Shown here piece after piece: positions 9,226-19,818 of a stretch of DNA of 64,000 nt. The translations under genes and the position numbers were made by a program. This DNA comes from Pseudo-nitzschia pungens (taxonomy: Eukaryota > Bacillariophyta > Bacillariophyceae > Bacillariales > Bacillariaceae): NCBI GenBank assembly GCA_037355855.1, contig CM074758.1, forward strand, positions 8,095,001 through 8,159,000. The letters are read 5' to 3'. Every line of letters starts with the position of its first letter. Positions within the stretch are counted from its first letter, which is position 1. The notes beneath the pieces were generated by a model, which was given only the letters and a program-made list of their open reading frames with translations, searched no databases and was not told the origin of the DNA.

Positions 9226-11154
9226 ATGCGGCTACCATACCATTCTCCAATTGCTTTATTGGCAACAATAATCTGCCTCTTTGCCCCTTGTCATCTACAC
9301 GTAAGAGCCCATTGCGTCGATCGTGATGGTCACATTGATCATATAGCATGGGGATGTAATCCTACCAGTTCACCAGTCCCGAGTGAGAAGCCTTCAACTC
9401 CTCCAACAGATTGGCCGACCGAGTCGCCGGCTCCATCACCAAGCCCAAGTGAGATTCCATCCTCCGTCCCAACAGAGAGTCCGGCGCCCAGTGCAAGACC
9501 AACTGAATTGCCATCTGTAAATCCAACTCCATATCCAAGCCTCAGCCCAACTGGCTCAACAAGTCTCACAATTGAGGGAGTTGAGTTGATGATACACAAT
9601 GTCACTGGTGAACGAGAAATGGACAAATCGGATGTGGAATATTTCGAAACGAAAACAACGTTGTATCTACAGAACGAAATCGGAGAAATCCCCGGAATCT
9701 TTAAAATCGAAGTGCAGAATATCGTGGTCACAAATCAAACACTGATTGTGGTAGAGAACGCCGATAGCTTTATTACTGAAGATCCATATCTCAGAAGAAG
9801 GCAGTTGGAACAAAGTCGAACGGATCTAATGGTTGTTATCGACGTTGCGCTATCTGTCGTTTTCGATCGATCTGGGACCGCTGAATTGGACGTATACATT
9901 GAAGAATTCTTCAAATCTCCGGAAAAACAAGAAGCATTACGTACATCTTTGGAACAAGAGTACTCCTTCGCAAAAGGAATCTTCATCGAAACTGAGACTA
10001 TTTCGTCGAGTGCATACATAAAGAAGGGGTCGAATGGAACTGCCTTGACCGGTGCAATTTTAGCTGCAGTCGCTCTAATTGTTGGATCTGGGCTGGTTTG
10101 GATGTGGATCCAGACACGGCGCAGTACAGATCGTGCACCATCCGACTCGAGAAAACTGTATAATGTTGGAACTATTTCTAAAAGTTTCGACAGCGACGAG
10201 CAAACAACAGTAGTCATCGAAAAGTCTAAACGGTTGTTTAAGATAAATACATACAACGAATCACATCATACAGAAAATCATGACAACGGTAATGAAAGTG
10301 ATGAGAGAAGTTCTACTTCGAGTTCTCAGTTGATGTACATACCTGCGATAATGCCCACATTAAGTAATATTGAAGTGCCTGACACACCTGGGACAGCATT
10401 TGCACCAAACGGTCTTGGCACACCTGCTAACGCGAACGGATTTGCAACGCCAGCTAATGCAGATGGATTTGCGACACCTGCGAGCGCCAATGGTCTTGCA
10501 ACACCAGCGAGTACACATGGTTTGGTAACCCCAGCGAGTGTAATGTCGAGAGGCGGCGGCAGCGATTCCATAACGATCGGAGGCATTTCAAAGTTGCTTG
10601 TTCCAACCGCGAAACCAGAAATAGCACCAGCGCAGATACTGAAGGACATTAACTCTTCAACATCACGAAGACAAAAGATCCCTCTGCCTCCGAATATCCT
10701 TGGTTCTATCAAGTCGCCTTTCCGTCGCGATTATAAACATGAACATGATTGTAATAGCTCTTCCATGTTTGGAGCAGGAGTTGTGGCAGGAGAAAACAAT
10801 GTCGGCGCTTCGGACAGTAGGAAAAAGAAGACAACTAAGAATGGAGTACCAAGTGATTTGCCTCCAACAGAGATTGGAGGGCCAGGTACCCCTTCTTTCT
10901 CAGCAGATGGTACAGGTGCGTCTTCGACTGGAAACTTTTCATCATTTCCTTACGTAGGCAAGAATAATAATGTCCGATCTCGTAAACCTCGACATCTACC
11001 CCCTGTGGTGATCGGAGGACCCCCTGACAAAGTCACTTCGGATGAAAAAGCTACCAAGAACAATGATAATGGTGTTGTAGATATCGTAGACGAAATTGCA
11101 TACCTGTACTCCACGAACAGTGAGCAAAAGGGACCCAACGTTGGTTCTATCTGA
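9226..11154 (+). CDS. Type I membrane protein, PS-rich linker, SEA-like juxtamembrane domain
   Basis: The ATG at 9226 starts a signal peptide (ALLATIICLFAPC). A short Cys region (CVDRDGHIDHIAWGC) is followed by a Pro/Ser tract at 46-110 (TDWPTESPAPSPSPSEIPSS). Residues 114-266 form a domain of alternating strands and helices, with N-glycosylation sites and an RRRQL stretch at 190-194 just before a strand. This resembles SEA-type juxtamembrane domains, which is inference only. One helix spans 275-296. The tail of about 345 residues carries five copies of a 10-residue unit G(L/F)xTPAxxxG (about 395-445) and Lys-rich patches. The product has 642 residues and no intron. It is probably a paralogue of the 43.3-kb gene (VVFDRSG versus IIAFDQNG in the same domain). 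Confidence 0.82.
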   Translation: MRLPYHSPIALLATIICLFAPCHLHVRAHCVDRDGHIDHIAWGCNPTSSPVPSEKPSTPPTDWPTESPAPSPSPSEIPSSVPTESPAPSARPTELPSVNPTPYPSLSPTGSTSLTIEGVELMIHNVTGEREMDKSDVEYFETKTTLYLQNEIGEIPGIFKIEVQNIVVTNQTLIVVENADSFITEDPYLRRRQLEQSRTDLMVVIDVALSVVFDRSGTAELDVYIEEFFKSPEKQEALRTSLEQEYSFAKGIFIETETISSSAYIKKGSNGTALTGAILAAVALIVGSGLVWMWIQTRRSTDRAPSDSRKLYNVGTISKSFDSDEQTTVVIEKSKRLFKINTYNESHHTENHDNGNESDERSSTSSSQLMYIPAIMPTLSNIEVPDTPGTAFAPNGLGTPANANGFATPANADGFATPASANGLATPASTHGLVTPASVMSRGGGSDSITIGGISKLLVPTAKPEIAPAQILKDINSSTSRRQKIPLPPNILGSIKSPFRRDYKHEHDCNSSSMFGAGVVAGENNVGASDSRKKKTTKNGVPSDLPPTEIGGPGTPSFSADGTGASSTGNFSSFPYVGKNNNVRSRKPRHLPPVVIGGPPDKVTSDEKATKNNDNGVVDIVDEIAYLYSTNSEQKGPNVGSI

Positions 11155-11645
11155 CGTCGTCAAATCGTCACCAACAATTCAAAGAAACACTGATAATTAA
11201 CAAACGTAGAGCGCTTTGCTTGTGATCAATATTGATAGATTCTTAAAAATCCTCATTTTCATGTTTGCTTCAGATTAGAATAATGTCTAACACAATGTCT
11301 CATATTGCGTTGCTACACGCAGAATATGAACAAACATCATGTGCAATTTTAGTTGTTTATTTTGTGACGTTGGTGGACAGATTTTAGACCTAACAACGTA
11401 ACTCATCGACCCATTGCTAATCTGATCGTCACTGGCGCCCCAATACTGGTTTTCGCGATAACATCAGCTCCTGACGATCACATCCGAAATGTTTGAATTT
11501 TTTTGTCACTGATTCAAAAAGTACTTTAGCTATTTATTACAATAGACTGGCTTGAGCTAAATAGCCAACCAGGGAAGTCATGGAGAGGGCAATCTCAAGC
11601 CATAACTAGCATCTCTTCTGCTGCTGCAGGTGATTAAAATCGCAT
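11155..11645. other. Intergenic between convergent genes
   Basis: Contains the 3' regions of the plus gene ending at 11154 and of the minus gene ending at 11646. No open frame of note. Confidence 0.6.
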
Positions 11646-12300
11646 CTATTCCTTAGTGTAATCATCGTCACCTTGGAGCGCCAACCATCCGGTAAGACCA
11701 ACCACACCGACACCAAAGAGTCCGGCGTTCAAGAGAAAGAACCAGTTGCCCTCATCGATCCCCTGGATTACCCCCTTTCCAGTAACAAGTTCCTGTAGAA
11801 AGATCCAAACAAAGGCGACCTACAAAAATTTGGAGATACAATCGAATGAGAATAACTTGTTAGTCGAAGATCAACTGGACAAGCTCCGACTTGACACCGA
11901 TTCAAGGTTAAACGTGTGTATTCAGAACGTATTCCTGGCGTTCAAGTTTGTGATGTTGTCTACACTCGATACCTGTATTTATCACAATTCCGTCCCCGGC
12001 TCTTCACCAGTTCGCCGAACGGCACAAAAACGAACGTACCTGCGCGACACGGCCGTTCCAGGTCTCGGCATTTGTTTTCATACCCCAGGGCGATTGGCCC
12101 TCGTTAAAATTCCATTGTCGCTCCGACAGGTGGGTGCTCCTGCTGCGGACAACTTCGGAGGACGAACGCGAAGCGGTCGCGAAAGGGCCTGGTCGCTCCG
12201 CTACAGATGTTTTGCCAGCGGGAGGGGCAAAGGCCACGGCGGTCATGGCTTGTGCAGCAACCGCGAGGATGGCGAGCATTACACGTCTAGAGGATGTCAT
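11646..12300 (-). CDS. Plastid one-helix light-harvesting-like (HLIP/LIL) protein, two exons
   Basis: Exon 1 (12300-12040) encodes MTSSRRVMLAILAVAAQAMT then AVAFAPPAG: a signal peptide followed by the A-F-A-P cleavage motif of diatom bipartite plastid presequences. Next comes WGMKTNAETWNGRVAQ, the start of the chlorophyll a/b-binding helix motif (E-x-x-N-G-R). The donor GTACGT at 12039 and the acceptor TTTGTAG ending at 11820 enclose a 220-bp intron, phase 0. Exon 2 (11819-11646) continues VAFVWIFLQELVTGKGVIQG, then a second hydrophobic stretch (FFLLNAGLFGVGVVGLTGWL). Total 144 residues. Members of this family sit in the thylakoid membrane and act in photoprotection or pigment handling; that role is by family. 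The intron cuts the CAB motif directly after NGRVAQ. Confidence 0.88.
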
Positions 12301-13156
12301 GGTTGGGGATAGCGGTTTGTTTTCGTTTTGGCAATGGTTCAATCGGGTGCCCTAGTAAGGTTACTGTGAACTACTGTAGGTGAGAGTGTAGGGCTGCACT
12401 CGTGTGGACAATCTTCTTTCGATATCATAATTTACTCGTTGTTCTTGTTTCCTCTTATCGTAAGTTACGGTAACGTAGTTACGTTAGTTGATGGGATTAA
12501 CGTGCCTTGCACCTTGCGTCATCGTATCCCGAAACTGACTGACTGACTGATGCGCTGCTGTGGCAACGGTGTTCCCATGATGTACGTAACTTTACTCAGT
12601 AACCTTACACTGATTGCGTTGAACCCTTGTGGTTTGTGCTACTCGTAACTTAACATGCAAGGTTAAGGCTTACTCGTAAAACTACAGTAAAATTTTTATG
12701 AACGTTACAAGTACCTTACGTACGCATCAGTAACTCAAGGCTATTGGTAGTTGGTAGCATGAACGTATCTTTAGATCAGATCTACTTCGTACTTCGTAAC
12801 CTTATGATACATACGTACAAAGACTTTTTGATTGAGATTCGTACCGGTACTCACAAATGGGGGAAAAATCTGTTCTACGAAAATTAAGGGGAATTACAAA
12901 AATGTTGTGATTGTACCGTAAGTAACCTTACGAAGTAACCTTACAGTAATTTTAAAAAAGAAAGAAAATGTGTCCGACAGCAATCGATCGTCGCGTCGTC
13001 TTTCTTCAGTCACGTTTCTACCCGCAAACAAACCTGCTACCAATACGGTAAAAGGCATCAGATGCAAATTCTTAACGATGGCCTACCATAGCAGAGGACA
13101 AACAACATCGCCATCACTCCACACAACATAGCGGAAAGGAAAATTGAAATAGAAGG
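12301..13156. promoter_or_regulatory. Divergent promoter region between the HLIP and PEX4-like genes
   Basis: The stretch is 856 bp, gene-free, and dense in GTAACCTTAC, TACGTACG and TACCGGTA-like words between 12460 and 12960. Both neighbours start here and are read outward. A regulatory role is inferred from position only. Confidence 0.4.
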
Positions 13157-13812
13157 ATGTCTCTCAACCTAGCAGCGGCAAAACGCCTGCGAAAGGAACT
13201 TCAATATTTGCAGAGAGCGAAGGAGCCGGATCCGGACATTTATCTCATCCCCGACGGTAAGTCTCAATCGATGAGTTGCGTAGAGCGATTTCGATCCAGA
13301 ATATCTCGTGATCCTTCCGTTTTTTTTTTCATTCACCGAGCTGAATCATTATATCAATTCGCTGCTGATTTTGCTTCCGCCTGAAAATAGGAGACAATAT
13401 TCTCCAATGGACGGCCCTTCTCCGTGGTCCTAGTGATACCCCGTATTCGGGGGGAGTCTTCCAGCTCGCCATCGATTGCAGCTCCGACTATCCCTTGGCT
13501 CCTCCCTCGATAACCTTTGTGACAAAGGTCTTTCATCCGAATGTTCATTTTCGTACCGGGGACGTTTGCCTCGACATTTTGAAGAAGGAATGGAGTCCGG
13601 CCTGGGGCGTCCAAGCAGCCTGCCGCGCAATTCTTGCCCTGCTGTCGGACCCCGATGCCGACAGTCCATTGAATTGTGATGCCGGCAACATGATTCGTGG
13701 AGGCGATTTGCTAGCTTACAACACAACTGCTCATATGTACACTGTAGAGAATGCCATGTTCCTGGCTTGGCCCACTAAGGAGGGTGACAAAGCGGAGAAG
13801 ACGAAGAAGTGA
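13157..13812 (+). CDS. PEX4: Ubiquitin-conjugating enzyme E2, peroxin-4 type
   Basis: Exon 1 (13157-13256) ends CCCGACG|GTAAGT and exon 2 (13391-13812) follows GAAAATAG; the 134-bp intron splits a Gly codon. The 173-residue product is a complete UBC fold: N-terminal helix KRLRKELQYLQRAKEPDP, GDNILQW, the YPLAPPSITFVTKVFHPNV core and the active-site Cys93 in GDVCLDILKKEWSPAW. The C-terminal part, DPDADSPLNCDAGNMIRGGD, matches plant and fungal PEX4, which mono-ubiquitinates the import receptor PEX5 at the peroxisome so that it can be recycled. The family assignment is strong; PEX4 rather than another E2 rests on the SPLNCDAGN block. A lysine-rich tail (KEGDKAEKTKK) ends the protein. Confidence 0.88.
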
Positions 13813-14190
13813 GAAACATCGTTGCGAACGAAAGATTCGTTCGCTACGGTTCGGACAATAAAACGATAACTGAGAGAGACTACATCAATCTATGATTGAA
13901 CAATCCTGTTGATCTTCTCACGTCATTAGAGACAATAAGAAAGTCCCTGTGGATATCACGGTCCGTCTCAGAAGCGCAGCGCGGGAGTACGATAGTTTCA
14001 AAAAATGATGAAAGAGTGCTACGGTTGAGGTCAAGTAATGTACTATGGCTACCACTATTGGTTGAAATGACCAAGCTGTGAGTACAATGGCAAATAACAC
14101 ATAGTAATTTAATTACAGCGAAAATAGTTTTGATATCTATTCCAGTGAGAACTATGCACAGTGTGTTATTGGTGATAAAGCTTCGGTCAC
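13813..14190. other. Intergenic between convergent genes
   Basis: 378 bp between the E2 gene and the protein-kinase gene that ends at 14191. AATAAA occurs at 13857, shortly after the E2 stop codon, as a possible polyadenylation signal. Confidence 0.5.
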
Positions 14191-15717
14191 TCAAAAACAC
14201 CGAAAACTGTCTACGCTCAGCGAAGAAGTGTATATCGTCTCGATTGTTTCAAAGGACATACTTCTTGATATCCTAGTAGCCTCGAGCGGTGATGATGATA
14301 AAGAGCAGCACTCGTTCAGTAAAGATACCGGCATGTTATCAATGTAGAAACCGTTTGTTTTGGCTGGTGATATTGGAACTTGAGGCGTTGATGTACATGA
14401 TAGAGGCATATGATGATCATAGAATTGTTCTTGTTGCTGTTGCTGCGGTTCGAAATCCACACGCAGATGTTGTTGATCGGTCAAGTAAGCCATTTGCTTT
14501 GACAAGATGCATTGCAGCTGCGAGCCTATTTGTGACATTGTTCCACGGTTGGACGGGATGGGACTCCACGCCCGTTCCAGGACCAGTTTCATATCATCCG
14601 AGATCGGATAGAGAGTGTTCCTGGTTTCGGGTCGAATGCCCCTGTTGCACACCAGGTCTTCGTGGAGGTCGCGTGTCCATCCATCGAAAGGTTTTTCGAG
14701 ACTCAAAAGTTCGTAGGATACAATCGCCCAGGAGTATACATCAGATGATATGTTATATGGCTGGTTTGTCGCTACCTCAGGTGCCATGTAACGCAATGTT
14801 CCGACTTTTCCAGACATCAAAAAAGGAATGGAAGTGTCGAGCGAAGGCAACTCGCGACTGAGGCCGAAATCGAAGATTTGAACAGAGTTCTTTTCTGCAG
14901 AAAAACCAATGTTTTGAGGTTTGAGGTCGCGAAACACAACACCCTGCGCATGAATGTAATCCAAGGCCGAGGCGATTTCTGTCATTATGCGGATCTTTTC
15001 CAAGTAAAGTGTGTGTATTCTCTGATCATTAGTATCTGTAACACGTTGCTGTTTGTAGTTGTGATCTTTGTATATGAGATGTTGGTAGCATGAGTGGTCT
15101 TGTGTTGCATGATCGTCCAAAATAAGGTTTGGGGCATTTTTGAATGAGTTTGAATCACTTTGTTGGAAGCGTCTCTCTTCATCGCGCCATCTACCTATTC
15201 GCTCCTCGAGTGTCTCGTCCAGAAGATCCAACATGAGGAAAAAGGAGTCATGCTTCCCGCATTCGAAGGAGGCAATACCGTTTGCGGCCCAACCCCGAAT
15301 CTTGAGAATATTTGGGTGATCAAATGCAGATAGAATGTGCGCCTCGAGTGCGAGCTCGGCTGCAGCAAGCTGAAAATCTTGCGGCCTTTGCATGAGTTTC
15401 TGTTGGAGATGTTTGCATGCGTACCTTCTACCATCCTTTGTAGTCACGGCCGAAACCTGGGAGAAGGCTCCAGATCCGAGAATCCGATCAACGCTAAATA
15501 TCTCGCCAGGTCGGATGAGTTGAATATCGTTCTCGTTTCTTCTTGTAAGTCTTGATTCACCTAGCATGTGCTGGACTTGTCGGTGAACTTTGTCAGAGAT
15601 ATGCTTCGCAAGCCGATCTGGCCATTTGTAGTCACAATCTCTATCAATCCGTCTAGTTCTATCGAAGTCGGGACAGATGTCCACGTAATGCTCGTGTGAT
15701 TGTATAAACATCGTCAT
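14191..15717 (-). CDS. Serine/threonine protein kinase
   Basis: Single-exon frame of 508 residues from the ATG at 15717. The kinase domain spans about 75-405: glycine loop GSGAFS (81-86), invariant Lys102 in ACKHL, catalytic loop FRDLKPQN (262-269), DFG at 283-285 (IFDFGLSREL), a T-loop ending GTLRYMAPE (306-314), then SDVYSWAIVSYELLS. All catalytic residues are present, so it should be active. An insert of about 60 residues between 178 and 238 is His/Gln/Asn-rich. The N-terminal 70 residues are charged, without a signal peptide. The C-terminal 100 residues are Gln- and Ser-rich and may be regulatory. The motifs suggest a tyrosine-kinase-like or plant-type Ser/Thr kinase; the substrate is unknown. 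Confidence 0.87.
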   Translation of the reverse strand: MTMFIQSHEHYVDICPDFDRTRRIDRDCDYKWPDRLAKHISDKVHRQVQHMLGESRLTRRNENDIQLIRPGEIFSVDRILGSGAFSQVSAVTTKDGRRYACKHLQQKLMQRPQDFQLAAAELALEAHILSAFDHPNILKIRGWAANGIASFECGKHDSFFLMLDLLDETLEERIGRWRDEERRFQQSDSNSFKNAPNLILDDHATQDHSCYQHLIYKDHNYKQQRVTDTNDQRIHTLYLEKIRIMTEIASALDYIHAQGVVFRDLKPQNIGFSAEKNSVQIFDFGLSRELPSLDTSIPFLMSGKVGTLRYMAPEVATNQPYNISSDVYSWAIVSYELLSLEKPFDGWTRDLHEDLVCNRGIRPETRNTLYPISDDMKLVLERAWSPIPSNRGTMSQIGSQLQCILSKQMAYLTDQQHLRVDFEPQQQQQEQFYDHHMPLSCTSTPQVPISPAKTNGFYIDNMPVSLLNECCSLSSSPLEATRISRSMSFETIETIYTSSLSVDSFRCF

Positions 15718-18700
15718 TCTCTGTGTGAAGGTTATGTGATACTAGTTCCTTTGATGATTTTATGACGCAACTACTGGTATGGCACGGTGCGTTTTTGGTG
15801 CTTTCTCTTGTGAGCTCAAATATCAGTGGGTGGGCGGAGCGAATAATGCAAGACTATATTGATATGTCTTGAGAACTGTTAAGTGAATTTTTTTTCAATG
15901 CGTTCTTCTGGTTGTCGCATGAGCGATTTCGAAAGTTGTTGAAACAGAGATAAAAGAAGATGAGTTAAGGACCGTATATGGCATATTTCATTGGAGATTA
16001 CTTATGAGTCATGATTTTTACGATTCGACACTTTCAACATGACATTTCATAATATCACAGGATATTTAATGTACGTAGTGCTTGAACCTGAAATCGAATT
16101 ACCTTAATTGTATTTGAATCCCGAATCATTAACGATTGCATGTTCGATCGTGTTCGTTCGACACAGGTTTGTACTCGTTGCTTTTTCGAAGTCCGAATTG
16201 AGATCGTTAAATCTCGATTTGATCTAAACCGAAAGAGAGCACGGTACCGTATGTAACAAGAAGAGTTTTGACCATCGACATTATTTATTTTTCGCCAAGT
16301 GGGATTGGTTTCTCACCGATTGTGATACGAGGTACAAATTCTCTGAATGAAAAACTAAGTTACGGTACGGTAAAATCTTAATTACTTTATGGTAACTTAG
16401 TTGAATTTCTATCACACCTTGTTGCGAATACTCTAAAATTATTTTCTTAACGTCTTCAAAAATGAAAAATGAATGAATAACGAATAAGGAAAATAGCCTT
16501 TTAGTCATGAAATAAAGGATATAGATAAAGAACAAACAATGATGAAAAAAGTTTTCGTGTTACTATGGGTCACGTCATCTTGGAGTAAGCCTTACACGAA
16601 AACCGTTCCCGGAAAGTGAATGATGTGTCAGACAATAAATCAAAGCTAGTATAGTGATTAACGAACTTTCTCGAACCGGATAGCATTCAAAATCTGTCCG
16701 AATCGTTTCAAACTTGGGCATTGTATTACTAAGTCTTACGTATTTAACAACCTCCACATTTTTTGATCCCAATGATGCAAACGCTAAAAAAATCATTCGT
16801 CTGTCATTCATACGTCTTTCAAAAGCGATGCAACGTCGTACACGTACAAACTTTAAATACCGTACAGAAATAAGAATAAGAATGTCTTCACCATTATGAT
16901 GATGCAATGATGCAATAAGTAAGATTAACCTTACCGTAATCTTATGTACCGTATCTCAAGTTTCGAATGATAGATAAACCATACACATTTGTCACACAAT
17001 GGAATGAATTAAAATCTTACTTCGTACGGTAAGATCTTACCCGGTACAAATTACGAAGAGTATTATTTCCAAGCTGCCGCTAATGCGGTTCTTGTAGAAC
17101 CCGAATTTCAGTTTCTTTCATTCGTGGTCGAGACATTACTTTTTCAGGCAATGTCTTTCCGTTCTTCATTTCCCTTTTTTATTGAATTGGTCATAATTAG
17201 TTGTTAGTTTCTTGTTACACTGAATCAATCAATTGCATCTCAAAAGCTGCAGTACCAGATGATAGTTAATTGTACCGCACGTTCACTTAATCACGTACGT
17301 TGTATTCAATGGACCTGGATCGCTTGTTCCCGAGACTAAAATCACAGAATTTCAATTCTGATTTTTTAAATATTTGCGTAATTACTCATACCGTAGTTGT
17401 GAGTCAGATTTCGTTTATGATTGAACAGGATCGGTAGACGCGTTTACATGAGATTCCAGCAGCAGAAAAGACATCGATTGATAATCTCATTATCCCCAAA
17501 GATAACAATACTATTTGGTGGATTATTAGCTACCGGTAATAAACCTAACTCGTAAGTTAATGCTAAACAAAAGCAATTGAGATGACATACGGTAGCGGGA
17601 TGTAATCGTTTCCACATCTCAGTTTGAAGTCGGGGGTAATAATAATAAGAGATTAATTACTTCTATTATGGTTAACTTACTGTATTATTTCACGACTGAC
17701 ACATAATGCATCCGACACGCAACGAGTAACCTTAGGTGTGACACAAAATGAGAGAAGACCATGAAGAAATGGAGCCATAACAAAAATCAAGACAAGAAAA
17801 TCTCCTTCGAATAATTAAAATATTCTTATGATATTATTTTCTCCTCTCAAAAGCGATGCCAATATTGCACAGTGCCCTGGTCGTCTCGCATTGTGACAAC
17901 GTTCTGCTTGGACGATGAAGGCTATATTTTATGTCCGAAAAGCTACGCGAAATAGAATGACAGTGCTCATGGAAGAATATGGTACCGTACCAGTTCCAAT
18001 TTTTTCTAGTCTTCCATGAGCTCGACAATAATAAGCGTCATCTCCACTTATACCGGTAGGTGACCTAATCACTCCGGTTTGTACTACAAAATTCCTATCA
18101 GCTGTCCCTCGGTTTCAGTAGAAATTAGTAGTCTGAGACGTAGAACCGGGGGACAGCTGATAGGAATTTTGTAGTAGCACTAGACAAAGTTTTAAACTAC
18201 TACGAGTACGTACTGTATGATGAAAGTTAGCTACATTTGAAAAGTGGTCCAGTACCGGTAAACACATTTTAAGTTGCGAATTTCTAAAGTGCGGTAAATA
18301 ACACTTAGGCATTCTAAAAAAATTATATGTCATTGTTTTGTTAAGTATTTTTTTTTGTAATTGTATCGACACGAATTGGTGTCCAAGTACGGGTTCTCGT
18401 ACTGTAGACCAGATGTTGTTCTCGTGCGTTGGTTCTGTGAATTATCATTACGTGAAACGGTGACCGTAGCGTGCGTACCAGGTACGTCTTCTGGTGTTGA
18501 TGAAACACTTTTGATGATTATTTGTTGAGAGATAGAGCTCCCATCCCATAAGGTTTTTACGGTAACTACTCGTACCGTACAACATTCGACTTTCGAATTG
18601 TGAAGAACTTACTCGTACCGTAGGGACGAAAACACTTAAGAGACTAAGTAACACTGGTTTACTACTATGTTTGGTGGTACGTACAGCAAGGTTGTACGGT

Positions 18701-19371
18701 GAACTGGTCTCAAACGTTCTTTCGGGTTCTGGATGAACCTTTCTGATCTGTGCAATAATACCTGACATGTTCCATCGAGCGACGCGATGATTATTCTTCA
18801 CGGATCGAATTGTTCAATTGTGAAGTTGGTCGTCATGACATGAAAACGAACCGATGCACCGATTGCCTTATTTCTTTTCGCTCTTCAAATTAATAATAAT
18901 ATCGTGTTAGCGAAAGTAACTTAATTAATTTTGATGTGATCTTCTTTTAAAAAGTAAGGTTAAGATTACTGTGGTGATAAATAAATTAAATGCAACTATA
19001 CCAGTACAAAACACACGTACAATGTAACGCATAACATTGGTACGCTGCGCTCATCTCAAAAAAAAATACAAGTGGAAATCAAAACAAAAAACACATCATT
19101 GACATGGGTTCTCACCGCAGTGGCAGACAATGATGGGTCAATCACATGACATGACATGACAATAATCTTACCCCAACCATTCTCTCTTGAAAGCAATGAA
19201 GATGACTGCAAGGTACGCATGTACACATTTTCTACTACAGATGTATTACACTACACAACAATCAACAAGTAATGATGGAGGCGACAAAAATTAATCCGAA
19301 AACATCGAGTGAACTGATCCCCCTGTGGACAGCAAACAAAGGGACAACAATAAACTTGAAATTGAAAACAG
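15718..19371. other. Gene-poor AT-rich region
   Basis: No coding frame with domain or composition support is seen in 3.6 kb. It holds one MITE (18084-18174) and many TACCGTA, GTAAGGTTA and ACCGGTA words (16240-16400, 16900-17050, 17270-17700, 18200-18700). The left direct repeat of the YR element starts at 19339. Confidence 0.6.
18084..18174. mobile_element. 91-bp Tc1/mariner-like MITE, copy 1
   Basis: Perfect terminal inverted repeats of 25 bp begin CTACAAAATTCCTATCAGCT and end in the reverse complement. The element is flanked by TA on both sides (18082-18083 and 18175-18176), the classic Tc1/mariner target duplication. The interior is partly self-complementary too (CGGTTTC against GAACCGG), so most of the element can fold as one hairpin. 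It has no coding capacity. Copy 2 at 58074 has the same length and two mismatches. Confidence 0.88.
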
Positions 19372-19376
19372 CTGAT
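19339..19376 (+). repeat. Left direct repeat of the YR element, first half (split by Ty3 element A)
   Basis: AAGGGACAACAATAAACTTG and the following bases correspond to 39701-39735 with small differences. The copy is interrupted after CTGAT by element A and resumes at 25162-25201. Confidence 0.6.
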
Positions 19377-19688
19377 TGTAACATGCTAGCGTAGGCTAGT
19401 AGTGTTACGAATTAATAATTAACCGAATCCCACATGGGATTCAAATATATATAAAGTATCCGTGTATGGATATGTGGTATGTGCAAACAGGCATGCAGAA
19501 GAGAGCGACGATACGATTAAGGTTACATACAGAATATATGTTATATACAGGGATGGATATTATATGAAGAAGTCGCGATGACCTCATCGCTCATTATTTC
19601 CTCTCTCTAATTTCAATCCCATCTCGTAAAGTGAAATAACACACAATTATTCATACTACTCCGAATTTTTCTACCTTAGAGTGTTACA
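19377..19688 (+). repeat. 5' LTR of element A
   Basis: Bounded by the short inverted repeat TGTAACA...TGTTACA. Contains TATATATAAAGT at about 19446, a plausible TATA box for the element transcript. Confidence 0.92.
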
Positions 19689-19818
19689 CAGTAATTACTG
19701 TCCGCTTCACGTAGAAAGACAGTAGCATTCAGTACTGAATCCAAACTCATCAACAAACTCAATAACAGAACCACTTCTTGTCCTTGACAAGAGCAACTCG
19801 TCCTTACCTCCTTTAACC

